A stretch of DNA of 39,118 nucleotides, taken from the NCBI GenBank assembly GCA_017503545.1, contig JAFVSW010000122.1, forward strand, positions 1-39,118, read 5' to 3'. The translations under genes and the position numbers were made by a program. Numbering within the stretch: the first letter of the stretch is position 1; the number at the start of each line of letters is the position of its first letter. The notes under the pieces are model-generated. The model saw only the letters and a list, made by a program, of their open reading frames with translations. It was not told the origin of the DNA and did no database searches. Shown here in pieces: positions 7,586 through 16,395 of this stretch. This DNA is from Lentisphaeria bacterium. GTDB lineage: Bacteria; Verrucomicrobiota; Lentisphaeria; Victivallales; UBA1829.

Positions 7586-8773
7586 ATGGCAAAAGTTTTG
7601 GTTATCGGAGCCGGCGGTGTCGGTTCAGTGGCAACATGGAAATGCGCACAGGCAGAATCTGTATTTGATGAAGTGATGCTTGCCAGTCGCAATGAAGAAA
7701 AATGTAAACAAATCGTTTCCAAGATCAAACGTCCCGTCCGTACTGCACAGGTGGATGCGGATAATGTCCCTCAGTTGGTGGAACTCTTGAAAAGTTACAA
7801 ACCCGATGTCGTCCTCAACGTTGCTCTGCCGTATCAGGACCTGCATATCATGGATGCCTGTCTGGAAGCCGGTTGTCACTACGTTGATACTGCCAATTAC
7901 GAACCGTTGGATGAAGCCCATTTTGAATACAGCTGGCAGTGGGCATATCAGGATCGTTTCAAAGAAAAAGGTCTGACCGCCCTTCTCGGCAGCGGATTTG
8001 ACCCCGGTGTGACCAATGTCTTTACCGCCTGGGCAATGAAAAATCATTTTGATACCATTGATGAATTGGATATTATCGACGCCAACGCAGCGGATAACGG
8101 TCATCCGTTCGCAACCAACTTCAATCCGGAAATTAATATCCGCGAAGTTACTTCCAAAGGCAAATATTATAAAGACGGTCAATTTATCGAAACTCAGCCC
8201 ATGGAATTCAGCCGCGTCTTTGACTTCCCCGCAGGCATCGGACCGAAAAAGATGTATCTGCTTTGGCACGAAGAATTGGAATCCCTGACAAAATTCCTGG
8301 CTCCCAAAGGCTTGAAGGAAGCACGGTTCTGGATGACATTCTCCGATAATTACCTGAAACATCTGGATGTCCTCCAGAATGTTGGCATGACCCGTATCGA
8401 TCCGGTCATGTATAACGGCGTTGAAATCATCCCGCTGCAGTTCCTCAAAAAACTGCTGCCTGACCCCGCAACGCTGGGACCGAAGACTGTCGGCAAAACT
8501 TGTATCGGCTGTTACATCAAAGGTAAAAAGGACGGTAAAGACCGGAAATATTACATTTACAACGTCTGTGATCATCAGGAATGTTACAAAGAACTCGGTT
8601 CTCAGGCAATCAGTTATACGACTGGTGTTCCCGCCATGATCGGTGCCATGATGGTCGCAACCGGAAAATGGTCCGGAGCCGGTGTGTTCAATATGGAACA
8701 GTTCGACCCCGCTCCGTTTATGGAACAGTTGCCCATTTACGGTTTGCCGTGGGTGGAAGAATTTATTGATTGA
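7586..8773 (+). CDS. Carboxynorspermidine dehydrogenase (saccharopine dehydrogenase family)
   Basis: This 395-residue protein has an N-terminal Rossmann fold (VLVIGAGGVGSVATWKCA) and the overall pattern of the saccharopine dehydrogenase family, including VDTANYEPLDEAHFEY and GSGFDPGVTNVFTAW. The subgroup next to nspC reductively condenses aspartate semialdehyde with a diamine to give carboxynorspermidine or carboxyspermidine, using NADPH. The neighbour 15 bases downstream is that decarboxylase, which supports this assignment over saccharopine dehydrogenase of lysine metabolism. The ATG has GGAG 9 bases upstream. Confidence 0.9.
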   Translation: MAKVLVIGAGGVGSVATWKCAQAESVFDEVMLASRNEEKCKQIVSKIKRPVRTAQVDADNVPQLVELLKSYKPDVVLNVALPYQDLHIMDACLEAGCHYVDTANYEPLDEAHFEYSWQWAYQDRFKEKGLTALLGSGFDPGVTNVFTAWAMKNHFDTIDELDIIDANAADNGHPFATNFNPEINIREVTSKGKYYKDGQFIETQPMEFSRVFDFPAGIGPKKMYLLWHEELESLTKFLAPKGLKEARFWMTFSDNYLKHLDVLQNVGMTRIDPVMYNGVEIIPLQFLKKLLPDPATLGPKTVGKTCIGCYIKGKKDGKDRKYYIYNVCDHQECYKELGSQAISYTTGVPAMIGAMMVATGKWSGAGVFNMEQFDPAPFMEQLPIYGLPWVEEFID

Positions 8774-8788
8774 CGGATTTGAACGAGC

Positions 8789-9937
8789 ATGTTAGGTCTT
8801 GATCCTGCACGGGTTCCGGCACCCTGTTTTGTGCTGGACCTTGCCGCTATGCGGCGGAATCTTGCGGTCCTGGATTCTGTCCGGAAGCGTACGGGGGCGA
8901 AAATCCTCCTTGCGCAGAAGGCTTTTTCCATGTATCATGTGTATGGGGAAATTGCACGTACTCTTGACGGATGTTGTGCCAGTTCGCCCCACGAAGCACG
9001 TCTTGCAAAAGAGGAATTCCGGAAAGAAGTCCATTCTTTTGCGGCGGCATTTTCCCGGCAGGATCTGAAAGAACTCCTTTCCTGTTCTGATCATATTGTA
9101 TTCAATTCATTATCTCAATGGGATCGTTTCCGGGATTTGACCGCGCCGTATCAGGGAAAAATTTCTTTCGGTCTGCGCTGTAATCCGGAACATTCGGAAG
9201 CGGATGTGGATTTGTATTCCCCCTGCGGTCCCAATTCCCGTCTGGGCATCCGCAGTGCCACGTTGAAAGAATACGGCGGCATCCCGGATGGGATCGAGGG
9301 GCTCCATTTTCACGCCTTGTGTCAGCGTAATTCCGATGCGTTGGCGCGGACACTTGCCGCATTTGAAGAAAAATTCGGCGAATATATCCCCGGGATGAAA
9401 TGGGTGAATTTCGGCGGCGGACATCATATTACCCGGGCGGATTATGATGTGGATTTGCTTTGCCGGCTGATTACATCATTCCGGGAAAAATACGGTGTGG
9501 AGACTATTTATCTGGAACCGGGCGAGGCCGTTGTCCTCAATGCCGGTTCCCTGTATGCGGAAATTCTGGATATCACCCACAATCAAACTGATATTGCCGT
9601 GATGAACGTTTCCGCAGAGTGTCATACCCCTGATGTGTTGGAAATGCCATACCGTCCGGAGATCGTCAATGCCGGATTGCCGGGGGAATATCCATACCTT
9701 TACCGTCTGGCGGGACATTCCTGTCTGGCGGGAGACATTATGGGGGATTATTCTTTCCCGGAACCGTTGAAAGTCGGCGACCGGATTGAATTGCTTGACA
9801 TGGCATTGTATTCCATGGTCAAAACGAATACCTTCAACGGCTTGCAGTTGCCGTCGATCGCCTCCTGGGATTCCGAAACGGGTGTATTCTGTCTGCACCG
9901 TGAATTTTCTTATTTTGATTTCAAATCCCGCCTCTGA
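8789..9937 (+). CDS. nspC: Carboxynorspermidine decarboxylase
   Basis: This is a fold-III PLP decarboxylase of 382 residues that finishes norspermidine or spermidine synthesis by decarboxylating the carboxy-polyamine. The PLP lysine is K44 in LLAQKAFS. Other family blocks are GLHFHALCQRN, NFGGGHHI, YLEPGEAVVLNAG, VSAECHTPDVLEMPYRP and LAGHSCLAGDIMGDY, which holds the likely catalytic cysteine. It forms a two-gene operon with the dehydrogenase just upstream, together a complete alternative spermidine route. The ribosome-binding site is weak, so translation may depend on coupling. Confidence 0.95.
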   Translation: MLGLDPARVPAPCFVLDLAAMRRNLAVLDSVRKRTGAKILLAQKAFSMYHVYGEIARTLDGCCASSPHEARLAKEEFRKEVHSFAAAFSRQDLKELLSCSDHIVFNSLSQWDRFRDLTAPYQGKISFGLRCNPEHSEADVDLYSPCGPNSRLGIRSATLKEYGGIPDGIEGLHFHALCQRNSDALARTLAAFEEKFGEYIPGMKWVNFGGGHHITRADYDVDLLCRLITSFREKYGVETIYLEPGEAVVLNAGSLYAEILDITHNQTDIAVMNVSAECHTPDVLEMPYRPEIVNAGLPGEYPYLYRLAGHSCLAGDIMGDYSFPEPLKVGDRIELLDMALYSMVKTNTFNGLQLPSIASWDSETGVFCLHREFSYFDFKSRL

Positions 9938-10089
9938 TTCCAATTTCAAATATGAAATGTTTGTTTCCGGGTGGATTATATCCGTATAAAATTTTTTAAT
10001 TTTATTCTTTTTTCCGGTCAGAATCCCCTTTGATTACCAAAAAATACAGAAAAAAAACGGAATGTCATGTTTTTTTCTATTTGCTTTTA

Positions 10090-10124
10090 TTCTAAACCAA
10101 CCTTATTGTATGATTGATTTAGAA
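10090..10124. promoter_or_regulatory. Dyad before the GH38-like gene
   Basis: TTCTAAACCAA (10090-10100) and TTGATTTAGAA (10114-10124) are inverted arms of 11 bases with one mismatch and a 13-base spacer. TATGAT, a possible -10, ends at the edge of the right arm, but no good -35 was found. Operator or leader hairpin are both possible. The rest of 9938-10167 is AT-rich. A weak GGAT/ATCC hairpin at 9972-9982, followed by T-rich DNA, may end nspC. Confidence 0.4.
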
Positions 10125-10167
10125 AGGTAAGATTTTTTTGATATGGAATATTGTTGAGGAGTAACAC

Positions 10168-13100
10168 ATGAAAATAAGTCAAATCCAGTTTGTGCCGCGC
10201 CCGCTGATTACGAATACCGCGCCCGAATTGCAAAAGGTTGATCTGCTCATGCAGGTTGATTTCAATGGACATATCAAGCTCCGCATTTATCAGGATAACG
10301 TCCCTGCCGGAAAGGAATTTGATCTTCCTGTTGCCATCGGCAGAAACAAGAAAACATTTTTGCTGCCTCCGCCGTCAAAAAATGTGGAAGCGCGAGTCAT
10401 TATCGTTACCCCGGACGGCACAGAATACATCTGGCAGGGAGAATGGAAAAAGCCCCGGGATTGGGAACTTTATTTCGTTCTGTCCTCCCACACGGACATC
10501 GGACTTCACAATTCACAATATGTTCAACGGTATCAAAGCGCAAATTTTATTGATAAAGCCATTGAAATGGAAGCGCAGGCGGAACAAATGACACCCCAAC
10601 AGCCTTATCATTATATGGTGGAAGGTACATGGATCTGGAACAATTATGCCGCCGATCATGGGAAAGCGCAGGCACAAAAGGTGCGTGATGAATATATTCT
10701 GCCCGGAAAATTCGGTGTCTTCAGCGGCATTGCAGGAAACTTTGTACAAGTCTTCGGGCTGGAGGAAATGTGTCGCTGCAGTTATGTTCGCAGAGAATTG
10801 AAAGATCAATGGGGGATCGACAGCCGGACGATGGCTATGATTGATAATAACGGGCTTTCCTGGGCGATGATTGCCCCTTTTGCGGAAGCCGGATATGAGA
10901 ATCTGCTGTTCAGCCCCAATCAATGGGCACCGCTTAAATCTTCGGTTTGGACCATGGATGGGAGCAAGCGTGGGGAATGCTGGAATCCGGATGCGGGGGG
11001 AGGCGGTTCCCGGATCGATGTCCGTTATGATTCTGCGTTGCCTATGGTGTTCTATTGGCTTGCACCGGATAAAAAGAATAAACTGCTGGTATGGTCTACC
11101 GCGCAATATGCCTTTGGCGGAGCTGCGTTCGGTCTCTCCTCCTCTAATGTTGTGGATGAATACAACATTATGCAGGTGGAAGATAAAATCGAAGAAACAT
11201 TGGCTTTACTGGAAGAAAAATACCCCTGGAATTTCTGGTTGACCAGTTGTTATGCCGATGACGAAGAGCCGAATCTGCGTCTGACAAAATCCATGGCGGC
11301 ATGGAATAAAAAATGGAAGTGGCCGAGATTGCAATCTCTGGGTGACCCCAACATGCTTTTTGACCGGTTACGTAAGGAGTATGATGCGCAGATACCATGT
11401 CTCAGTGGCGATATTACCGGCGGATGGTATCAGCTTCCGCCCTCCGCCCCCGATTATCTTTCCGATAAATTCGAGGCGGACAGGACTCTGCCCAATGTGG
11501 AAAAGCTCTCCACGATCGCGGCAATGGAGAATCGGGATTATCAATACCCTGCCGATGCTTTTACCCGGGCATGGAAGGCTTTGCTTTTTAATGATGAACA
11601 TTCATACGGCGCCAGCGGTTATTCCGGGCGTAAAGTATATGAAACCTGGATGCAGCACCGGGATTGGATCGATTATGCCGCCGAAGTCAATCAGACGGAA
11701 TCCTGTCGGGCATTCCGGGCTCTGGCTGAAAAAATCGATATCCGGGAAGATTCCATTCTGCTGTTCAATCCTGCCGCATTCCCCCGGAAAGAGATCATTG
11801 CCGCCCCCGATGGCAAGCCCGTCTTGACGCCGGAAATTCCGGCTTTCGGTTATAAAGCCGTTCCCAAGACGAAACTTCATGGCGTTGATACCGAAACGGT
11901 TGCCGTTTCTGCTCCGCCGGTGTTGGAAAATAACTTTTATAAAATCTCTTTCGGTATCGACGGCTCTTGTACATCCATTTATGACAAGGCGTTACAGCGT
12001 GAATTGCTGGATCCTTCCGCACCGTTCCGGGGCAATCAGTTTATTTATACGCAGGATAATCATAAGACCTTTGTTACACCCGGCAACGCGTCCTTTGTTC
12101 TCCGGAAAAATGCCTTGCTTTCTGAAGTCGAAATCCGGATGGCGGAACCCTGTTCCAAAGCCGCGATTACCACGCTCATTTCACTGCCCGCCCATGAAAA
12201 ACGGATCGATATTGTGAATCAGCTGGATCACGTAAAAGATTTGTTCAATACCAACCGTTATTACCGTTACGGATATTATGCGTTCCCATTCCTGGTGGAA
12301 AATGCGGTTCGCAGAGTTCACTTGAACGGGTGCGTGGCATCTCCCGGCGCAGCGGGGCAGACCGGACATGGAACGGAAACGTATCTTGCCGCCCGCGAAT
12401 GGAGCTGTGTGGAAAATGATTCCATTGGTGTGGCATTGCTGCAAATGGATTCACAACTGGTGGAATTCGATCATATTCACCCGGATAAGACGGATGCGTT
12501 CATGAATGAGACCGGCTCAGCCATTTATTCTTATCTTTTCAATGACTGGCTTCAGAAACAGATTCCCGGCGGTTCTCACATCAATCTGAAATTCCGGTAT
12601 ACCATTACATCCTACGTCGGCGATTACAAAACTGCCGGTTTGCTGCGTATGGCGGAACGTATGGCAAATCCGCTGATGACTTCTGTCGTTTCCGCCAATT
12701 CCGGTACGCTTCCGCCGGAAAAAAGTTATTTGCATTTGCCGGAAGGTTTACGGCTTCAGGCATTGAAACGTGCGGAAGATGGAAACGGTATCATTCTGCG
12801 TTTGAAAGAGGTCAATGGTGCGGAAATACAGTTGCCGCAGATCCTGTTTGCCGGATGTCATGCAGTCAGAAATACGGTGGATGAGCGCCCCATGGATGAG
12901 ACGGGCATCTGCCTGCCGTATGGAACTGCAACTTACCGCCTGACCGATTTACAAGTATCGGAAATAAAACTGTCTGATCCGATTCCCGGCGATACGCCTG
13001 CGGCAATTGGCAGCTGGTATACCGGATTGATCACGAAACCCCGTGCCGGACATAGTGGAGATGATGGTGTGCTTTATCTGATCTGGGGGCAGAATATGGA

Positions 13101-13341
13101 ACCGGATCTTTCTCATTATGAATTATATCGTTCTTTGGTTCCGGGCTTTATTCCGGGCAAAGAAAATTTCCTTGACAGAGTGGAGCCGGGTCCGTACCGG
13201 ACTGGAATATACGAAGATACCGGCTTGGAAAATCATACTTGTTATTATTATCGGGTGCGAGCGGTGAATCAGAATGGAATTGCCGGACCATTCAGTGATG
13301 AATTTTCCGGAATCACACGGGAAAGTTATGATTCAATCTGA
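10168..13341 (+). CDS. GH38-like alpha-mannosidase-type protein with C-terminal fibronectin III domain
   Basis: This 1057-residue protein resembles glycoside hydrolase family 38. The segment ELYFVLSSHTDIGLH (about residue 105) fits the family's His-x-Asp metal site. MIDNNGLSW (about residue 225) fits the region of the catalytic nucleophile Asp. The middle and C-terminal beta domains include the block EWSCVENDSIGVALLQMD. Residues of about 960-1050 look like a fibronectin type III domain (SHYELYRS, YYYRVRAVNQNG). No signal peptide is seen, so it may act in the cytoplasm on imported glycans. The start has GAGGAG 6 bases upstream. It stands alone between the polyamine genes and a convergent operon. 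The motifs are divergent, so mannose specificity is not assured. Confidence 0.75.
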   Translation: MKISQIQFVPRPLITNTAPELQKVDLLMQVDFNGHIKLRIYQDNVPAGKEFDLPVAIGRNKKTFLLPPPSKNVEARVIIVTPDGTEYIWQGEWKKPRDWELYFVLSSHTDIGLHNSQYVQRYQSANFIDKAIEMEAQAEQMTPQQPYHYMVEGTWIWNNYAADHGKAQAQKVRDEYILPGKFGVFSGIAGNFVQVFGLEEMCRCSYVRRELKDQWGIDSRTMAMIDNNGLSWAMIAPFAEAGYENLLFSPNQWAPLKSSVWTMDGSKRGECWNPDAGGGGSRIDVRYDSALPMVFYWLAPDKKNKLLVWSTAQYAFGGAAFGLSSSNVVDEYNIMQVEDKIEETLALLEEKYPWNFWLTSCYADDEEPNLRLTKSMAAWNKKWKWPRLQSLGDPNMLFDRLRKEYDAQIPCLSGDITGGWYQLPPSAPDYLSDKFEADRTLPNVEKLSTIAAMENRDYQYPADAFTRAWKALLFNDEHSYGASGYSGRKVYETWMQHRDWIDYAAEVNQTESCRAFRALAEKIDIREDSILLFNPAAFPRKEIIAAPDGKPVLTPEIPAFGYKAVPKTKLHGVDTETVAVSAPPVLENNFYKISFGIDGSCTSIYDKALQRELLDPSAPFRGNQFIYTQDNHKTFVTPGNASFVLRKNALLSEVEIRMAEPCSKAAITTLISLPAHEKRIDIVNQLDHVKDLFNTNRYYRYGYYAFPFLVENAVRRVHLNGCVASPGAAGQTGHGTETYLAAREWSCVENDSIGVALLQMDSQLVEFDHIHPDKTDAFMNETGSAIYSYLFNDWLQKQIPGGSHINLKFRYTITSYVGDYKTAGLLRMAERMANPLMTSVVSANSGTLPPEKSYLHLPEGLRLQALKRAEDGNGIILRLKEVNGAEIQLPQILFAGCHAVRNTVDERPMDETGICLPYGTATYRLTDLQVSEIKLSDPIPGDTPAAIGSWYTGLITKPRAGHSGDDGVLYLIWGQNMEPDLSHYELYRSLVPGFIPGKENFLDRVEPGPYRTGIYEDTGLENHTCYYYRVRAVNQNGIAGPFSDEFSGITRESYDSI

Positions 13342-13442
13342 TCGAAAAGTTTTGCATCATTGACGGCTTTCGCCATAAAATCAGATCTTCCTTGATCTTA
13401 ACTTTTTTCGGATGTAAACGAAAGTATATTTAACAAATTCAT

Positions 13443-13479
13443 TTTTCAGGCGTTTTTGAAGACTTTTGAATTTGCCTCA
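13443..13479 (+). repeat. Border motif, copy 2 of 4
   Basis: This copy matches 152-188 at 35 of 37 positions and can form the same loose stem (AGGCG with TGCCT, one G-U pair). It sits in the 209-base gap between two convergent genes. A weak hairpin (AGATC 13383-13387, GATCT 13394-13398) followed by six T may terminate the GH38-like gene. Confidence 0.6.
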
Positions 13480-13493
13480 ACTGACGCAATAAA

Positions 13494-13528
13494 AAACACC
13501 GTTGCAGAATTTGTCTGCAACGGTGTTT
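13494..13528 (-). terminator. Terminator of the sugar-catabolism operon
   Basis: A perfect 15-bp stem (AAACACCGTTGCAGA and its complement) closes a 5-base loop and, on the minus strand, is followed by a T-rich tract. It lies 22 bases past the stop codon of the deacetylase-like gene. It may also slow transcription from the GH38-like side. Confidence 0.88.
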
Positions 13529-13550
13529 CAGCTTTTAATCTTTCGATGGA

Positions 13551-14237
13551 TCAGCGGACAAGATCGATCACATCCACCCAAACCACATCCGGGTCTGCGG
13601 AGAGTGCTGCGATTTTGTCTTCCAACTGCTGCCAGAGTCCGGGACTGTCCATCATTTCATAGGAATGACCCCAGAAATAAAATGCGCCGACACCGTTGGC
13701 TTTTGCCTCCTGAAATTTGCTCCAGAATCTGCCGTCTTGGAAATGACAATTGGAAGCCAGCCGGTACGGATTTGTATTTTTTGTAACATCCGTTGTATTT
13801 TCGCAGGTACGGGCATAGGCAAATCCGTTTTCTTTCAAAACTTCAATGGCTTCTTCCGTAGCGCCGCCGCATGGCCATGCAAAGCCGGGACATTCTCTCT
13901 GGAACAGGTCTTCCAGATATTTTTTTGCGTCCACCGCACCGGCCTTGAATGTTGCAATATCACATTGGGCGGCGACTTCATGGTGCATACAATGGCTGGC
14001 TACCTGGAAGCCTTTATAAACTTCCAGCAAATCATTTTTACCAAGTCTGCCGCCGTGGAATCCCTGGTATGACCATCCGCATTCATCCAACGCATGCCAA
14101 TGGGGCTTTACTGCGTTGTCCGCCATGAGTCCCGGACAGAGATTGAACGTTGCTTTTGCATTGTATTTACGCAATATTTCTGTAAGTTTGATGTCGGTAT
14201 AAACACCGTCATCCCAACATTGTGCTACTTTGATCAT
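13551..14237 (-). CDS. Polysaccharide deacetylase-family protein
   Basis: This compact NodB-type protein has 228 residues. It keeps the metal-site pattern: WDDG near residue 9 (metal Asp), SHCMHH (His-x3-His) and a GFAWPCGG block in place of the usual RPPYG. Members remove acetyl groups from N-acetylated sugars or act on related amide bonds. No signal peptide is visible, so it likely acts inside the cell on a small sugar derivative rather than on the wall. It is last in an operon with an isomerase-like and a dehydrogenase gene. AAGGGACGG lies 7 bases before the ATG. Confidence 0.82.
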   Translation of the reverse strand: MIKVAQCWDDGVYTDIKLTEILRKYNAKATFNLCPGLMADNAVKPHWHALDECGWSYQGFHGGRLGKNDLLEVYKGFQVASHCMHHEVAAQCDIATFKAGAVDAKKYLEDLFQRECPGFAWPCGGATEEAIEVLKENGFAYARTCENTTDVTKNTNPYRLASNCHFQDGRFWSKFQEAKANGVGAFYFWGHSYEMMDSPGLWQQLEDKIAALSADPDVVWVDVIDLVR

Positions 14238-14258
14238 GAATTATCCGTCCCTTGCTGA

Positions 14259-15131
14259 TCAATAGAATTTTGCTTCCAGTTCTTTCATCTGGGCAGCAAC
14301 TTTTTCAGCCAGAGGCAAATCGGGCAGAACCATATCCGGCAAACGGCTGAACGGGATCATTTCTGCGGTGTACGGGCCTGTGTAATTGATGGCTTTCAGC
14401 GCATCAAAGACGGCTTTGAAATCGACTTCGCCTTTCATCAGGTCATCGCCGAAACCATGGAGTCCACCGCCGCAGTCTGTTTCTTCAAAGTTTTTGATAT
14501 GAACTGCTTTGATATATTTGCCGAGAATTTCCGGGTAATCCTGGGGGCGGCCGTAAAGACAGACATTGCCCACGTCAAAATACATCCCGATTTTCGGAGA
14601 ATCAAATTGATCCAGGAAGAATTTCCATTCCATCGGGGAGATCAGAAAACGGTTCCAGACGTTTTCCAATGCGATGTTGACATCGTATTTTTCTGCGATC
14701 GGGAGCAATTTCTTTACGGATTCCGTGGAGATTTCCCAGGTGGTCTTGTAGCTGACGACCGGGCGGGAGGGATCCCATGCCACACGTGTTGTACCGGCAA
14801 GGAGCAACAGAGATTCTGCGCCGAGCCCGCCGGCGATGCGGAGAGCCTGTTCTGCGCGGGAGAGAGCCAGTTCCCGTTCTTCTTTATCGGGAGAAGCAAT
14901 GCTGCAAGTCCAACCGCCGGAGAAAGCGCAGGAACGGATCCGGATATTTTTGCTTGCGGCATAGGCTTTGATTTCAGCCGCACGTTCATCGGTCGTATCA
15001 AGGGAAAGCAAATCGCCGATGGTCAATTCCACCCCGTCAAGCCCCTGTTCTTTTGCCCAATCGATAAATTCTTCGCAGGTACGTTCTGCGGAAAAACCGC
15101 CGAAAACCCAATAGTTCAATGCTTTATACAT
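14259..15131 (-). CDS. Sugar phosphate isomerase/epimerase (xylose isomerase-like TIM barrel)
   Basis: This AP-endonuclease-2-type TIM barrel has 290 residues. Likely metal ligands appear in order: ALENVWN (Glu, about residue 155), MYFDVGN (Asp), VHIKNF (His) and YTAEMIPF (Glu near the end). These enzymes isomerise or epimerise keto sugars or inositols; the exact substrate is not evident. The operon partner, a Gfo/Idh/MocA oxidoreductase 26 bases upstream, is the classic companion and suggests a pathway through keto-sugar or inosose intermediates. AGGAG lies about 11 bases before the ATG. Confidence 0.85.
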   Translation of the reverse strand: MYKALNYWVFGGFSAERTCEEFIDWAKEQGLDGVELTIGDLLSLDTTDERAAEIKAYAASKNIRIRSCAFSGGWTCSIASPDKEERELALSRAEQALRIAGGLGAESLLLLAGTTRVAWDPSRPVVSYKTTWEISTESVKKLLPIAEKYDVNIALENVWNRFLISPMEWKFFLDQFDSPKIGMYFDVGNVCLYGRPQDYPEILGKYIKAVHIKNFEETDCGGGLHGFGDDLMKGEVDFKAVFDALKAINYTGPYTAEMIPFSRLPDMVLPDLPLAEKVAAQMKELEAKFY

Positions 15132-15157
15132 GATTCTTTTTTCTCCTGTGTTGAAAT

Positions 15158-16198
15158 TCAGTACTGAACGGTGACGCGTTCGCCGCAGTCCACAGATTCC
15201 TGTTCCGCCATGACCACTTTGAATGCATCGGAAACGCTGGCGTAATTCTGGTATTTATCCGGTGTGACATTGTTGAGAATACAGTTGATAAAGTAGTCCA
15301 ATTCAATATGCCAGCCGGTGGTTGCAGGAAGTTCCGGTGTTTCCACAGTGCCGTCGGTCCAATAGATTTTGAACCCTTCACTCATCATGCGGATGGTGCA
15401 TTTTTCGCAGATGATCTGGAATGACATTTCAAACGGGATGGTAGAGGGAGCCCCCCAACCGCCTTCCGCTTCCACTACGGTGCCGTCGCCGTAATGATAC
15501 AGGGTGATCACATGGTCGATACCGCCGTTTTTGCTGCAAAGGGGTCTGCCGATAGAGGTGACAGCCTGCGGTCTGCCGAAGAAGTAGCAAACAGCATCGG
15601 TATCATGCAGGTGCATATCCAGCAAAGCACCGCCGGAACGTTCTTTATCCATGAACCAGTTTTCCCAGTGATTGCCGTCGATGGAGGGAGAAAGACGGCG
15701 GAACGTTGCGGTCAGCATTTTACCGCATTTACCGGATTGGAGCAATTCCCAAGCGTAACGGTATTCGGGCCAGGCACGGACGCACATACCGAAGTTGATG
15801 AATGTTTTTGCATTGGCAATGGCATTTGCGATTTCTTTTTCCTGTTCCCGGTTGCGGCACAGGGGTTTTTCTGCAAAGACGTGTTTGCCCGCTGCCAGGG
15901 CAGCAACGATATATTTTGCATGATCGGGTGTGGGACAGCAGATATCCACCATTTCCACATCCGGATCGTTGATCAGATCAAAGGCATTTTCATATGTTTT
16001 GATTCCTTCCATATTCAGCGGAACGGAGTTATCAGAATTGCCGATATTACCGATCACGGTTGAAATATCGCCCTGACGCTTCTTTGCATCCACATCAGCA
16101 AGAGCGACGATTTTTGCATTGGGATTTGCTTCGTGAATACGGAAGTGTGTACTTCCCATGAAGCCGAGACCGATCAAACCGATTTTGACTTGTTTCAT
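15158..16198 (-). CDS. Gfo/Idh/MocA family oxidoreductase
   Basis: This NAD(P)-dependent dehydrogenase has 346 residues. The N-terminal Rossmann fold is clear (VKIGLIGLGFMGSTHFRIH), as is the EKPL block (HVFAEKPLCRN) whose lysine is conserved in the family. The C-terminal alpha/beta domain holds DMHLHDTDAVCYFFG, where the second His is a plausible catalytic residue. It oxidises or reduces a sugar or cyclitol; the substrate is unknown. It is first in a three-gene operon with a near-consensus promoter, AGGAG before the start, and probable control by the divergent AraC-type regulator. Confidence 0.9.
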   Translation of the reverse strand: MKQVKIGLIGLGFMGSTHFRIHEANPNAKIVALADVDAKKRQGDISTVIGNIGNSDNSVPLNMEGIKTYENAFDLINDPDVEMVDICCPTPDHAKYIVAALAAGKHVFAEKPLCRNREQEKEIANAIANAKTFINFGMCVRAWPEYRYAWELLQSGKCGKMLTATFRRLSPSIDGNHWENWFMDKERSGGALLDMHLHDTDAVCYFFGRPQAVTSIGRPLCSKNGGIDHVITLYHYGDGTVVEAEGGWGAPSTIPFEMSFQIICEKCTIRMMSEGFKIYWTDGTVETPELPATTGWHIELDYFINCILNNVTPDKYQNYASVSDAFKVVMAEQESVDCGERVTVQY

Positions 16199-16241
16199 AA
16201 TTTTTTTCTCCTGTCTGTTAGTTGAAGAATTTTCTTTCTAT

Positions 16242-16270
16242 ATTATACCATGTATTTGTAACTTTGTAAA
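16242..16270 (-). promoter_or_regulatory. Promoter of the sugar-catabolism operon
   Basis: On the minus strand TTTACA (16265-16270) and TATAAT (16242-16247) are spaced by exactly 17 bases. The expected transcription start is near 16235. Confidence 0.8.
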
Positions 16271-16279
16271 TAGATAAAC

Positions 16280-16316
16280 TTGCAAAATGTTTGGATTTTT
16301 TTGCAATATCTTGCAA
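16280..16316. promoter_or_regulatory. Three TTGCAA boxes, likely regulator binding sites
   Basis: TTGCAA occurs at 16280-16285, 16301-16306 and 16311-16316, spaced 21 and 10 bases apart, so all lie on one face of the helix. The nearest is 10 bases upstream of the operon's -35, where AraC-family activators commonly bind. The region also lies before the divergent PocR-AraC gene. Confidence 0.6.
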
Positions 16317-16395
16317 TTTTCTCCATTTTATCCCTTGTATTTCTTCCGGATTGGCATACATTATCGACAGATTTGAAAATCAACAGGTATACAAC

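Noticed and set aside
7586-8773. Lysine-pathway saccharopine dehydrogenase
   Set aside because: The adjacent nspC points to carboxynorspermidine synthesis instead.
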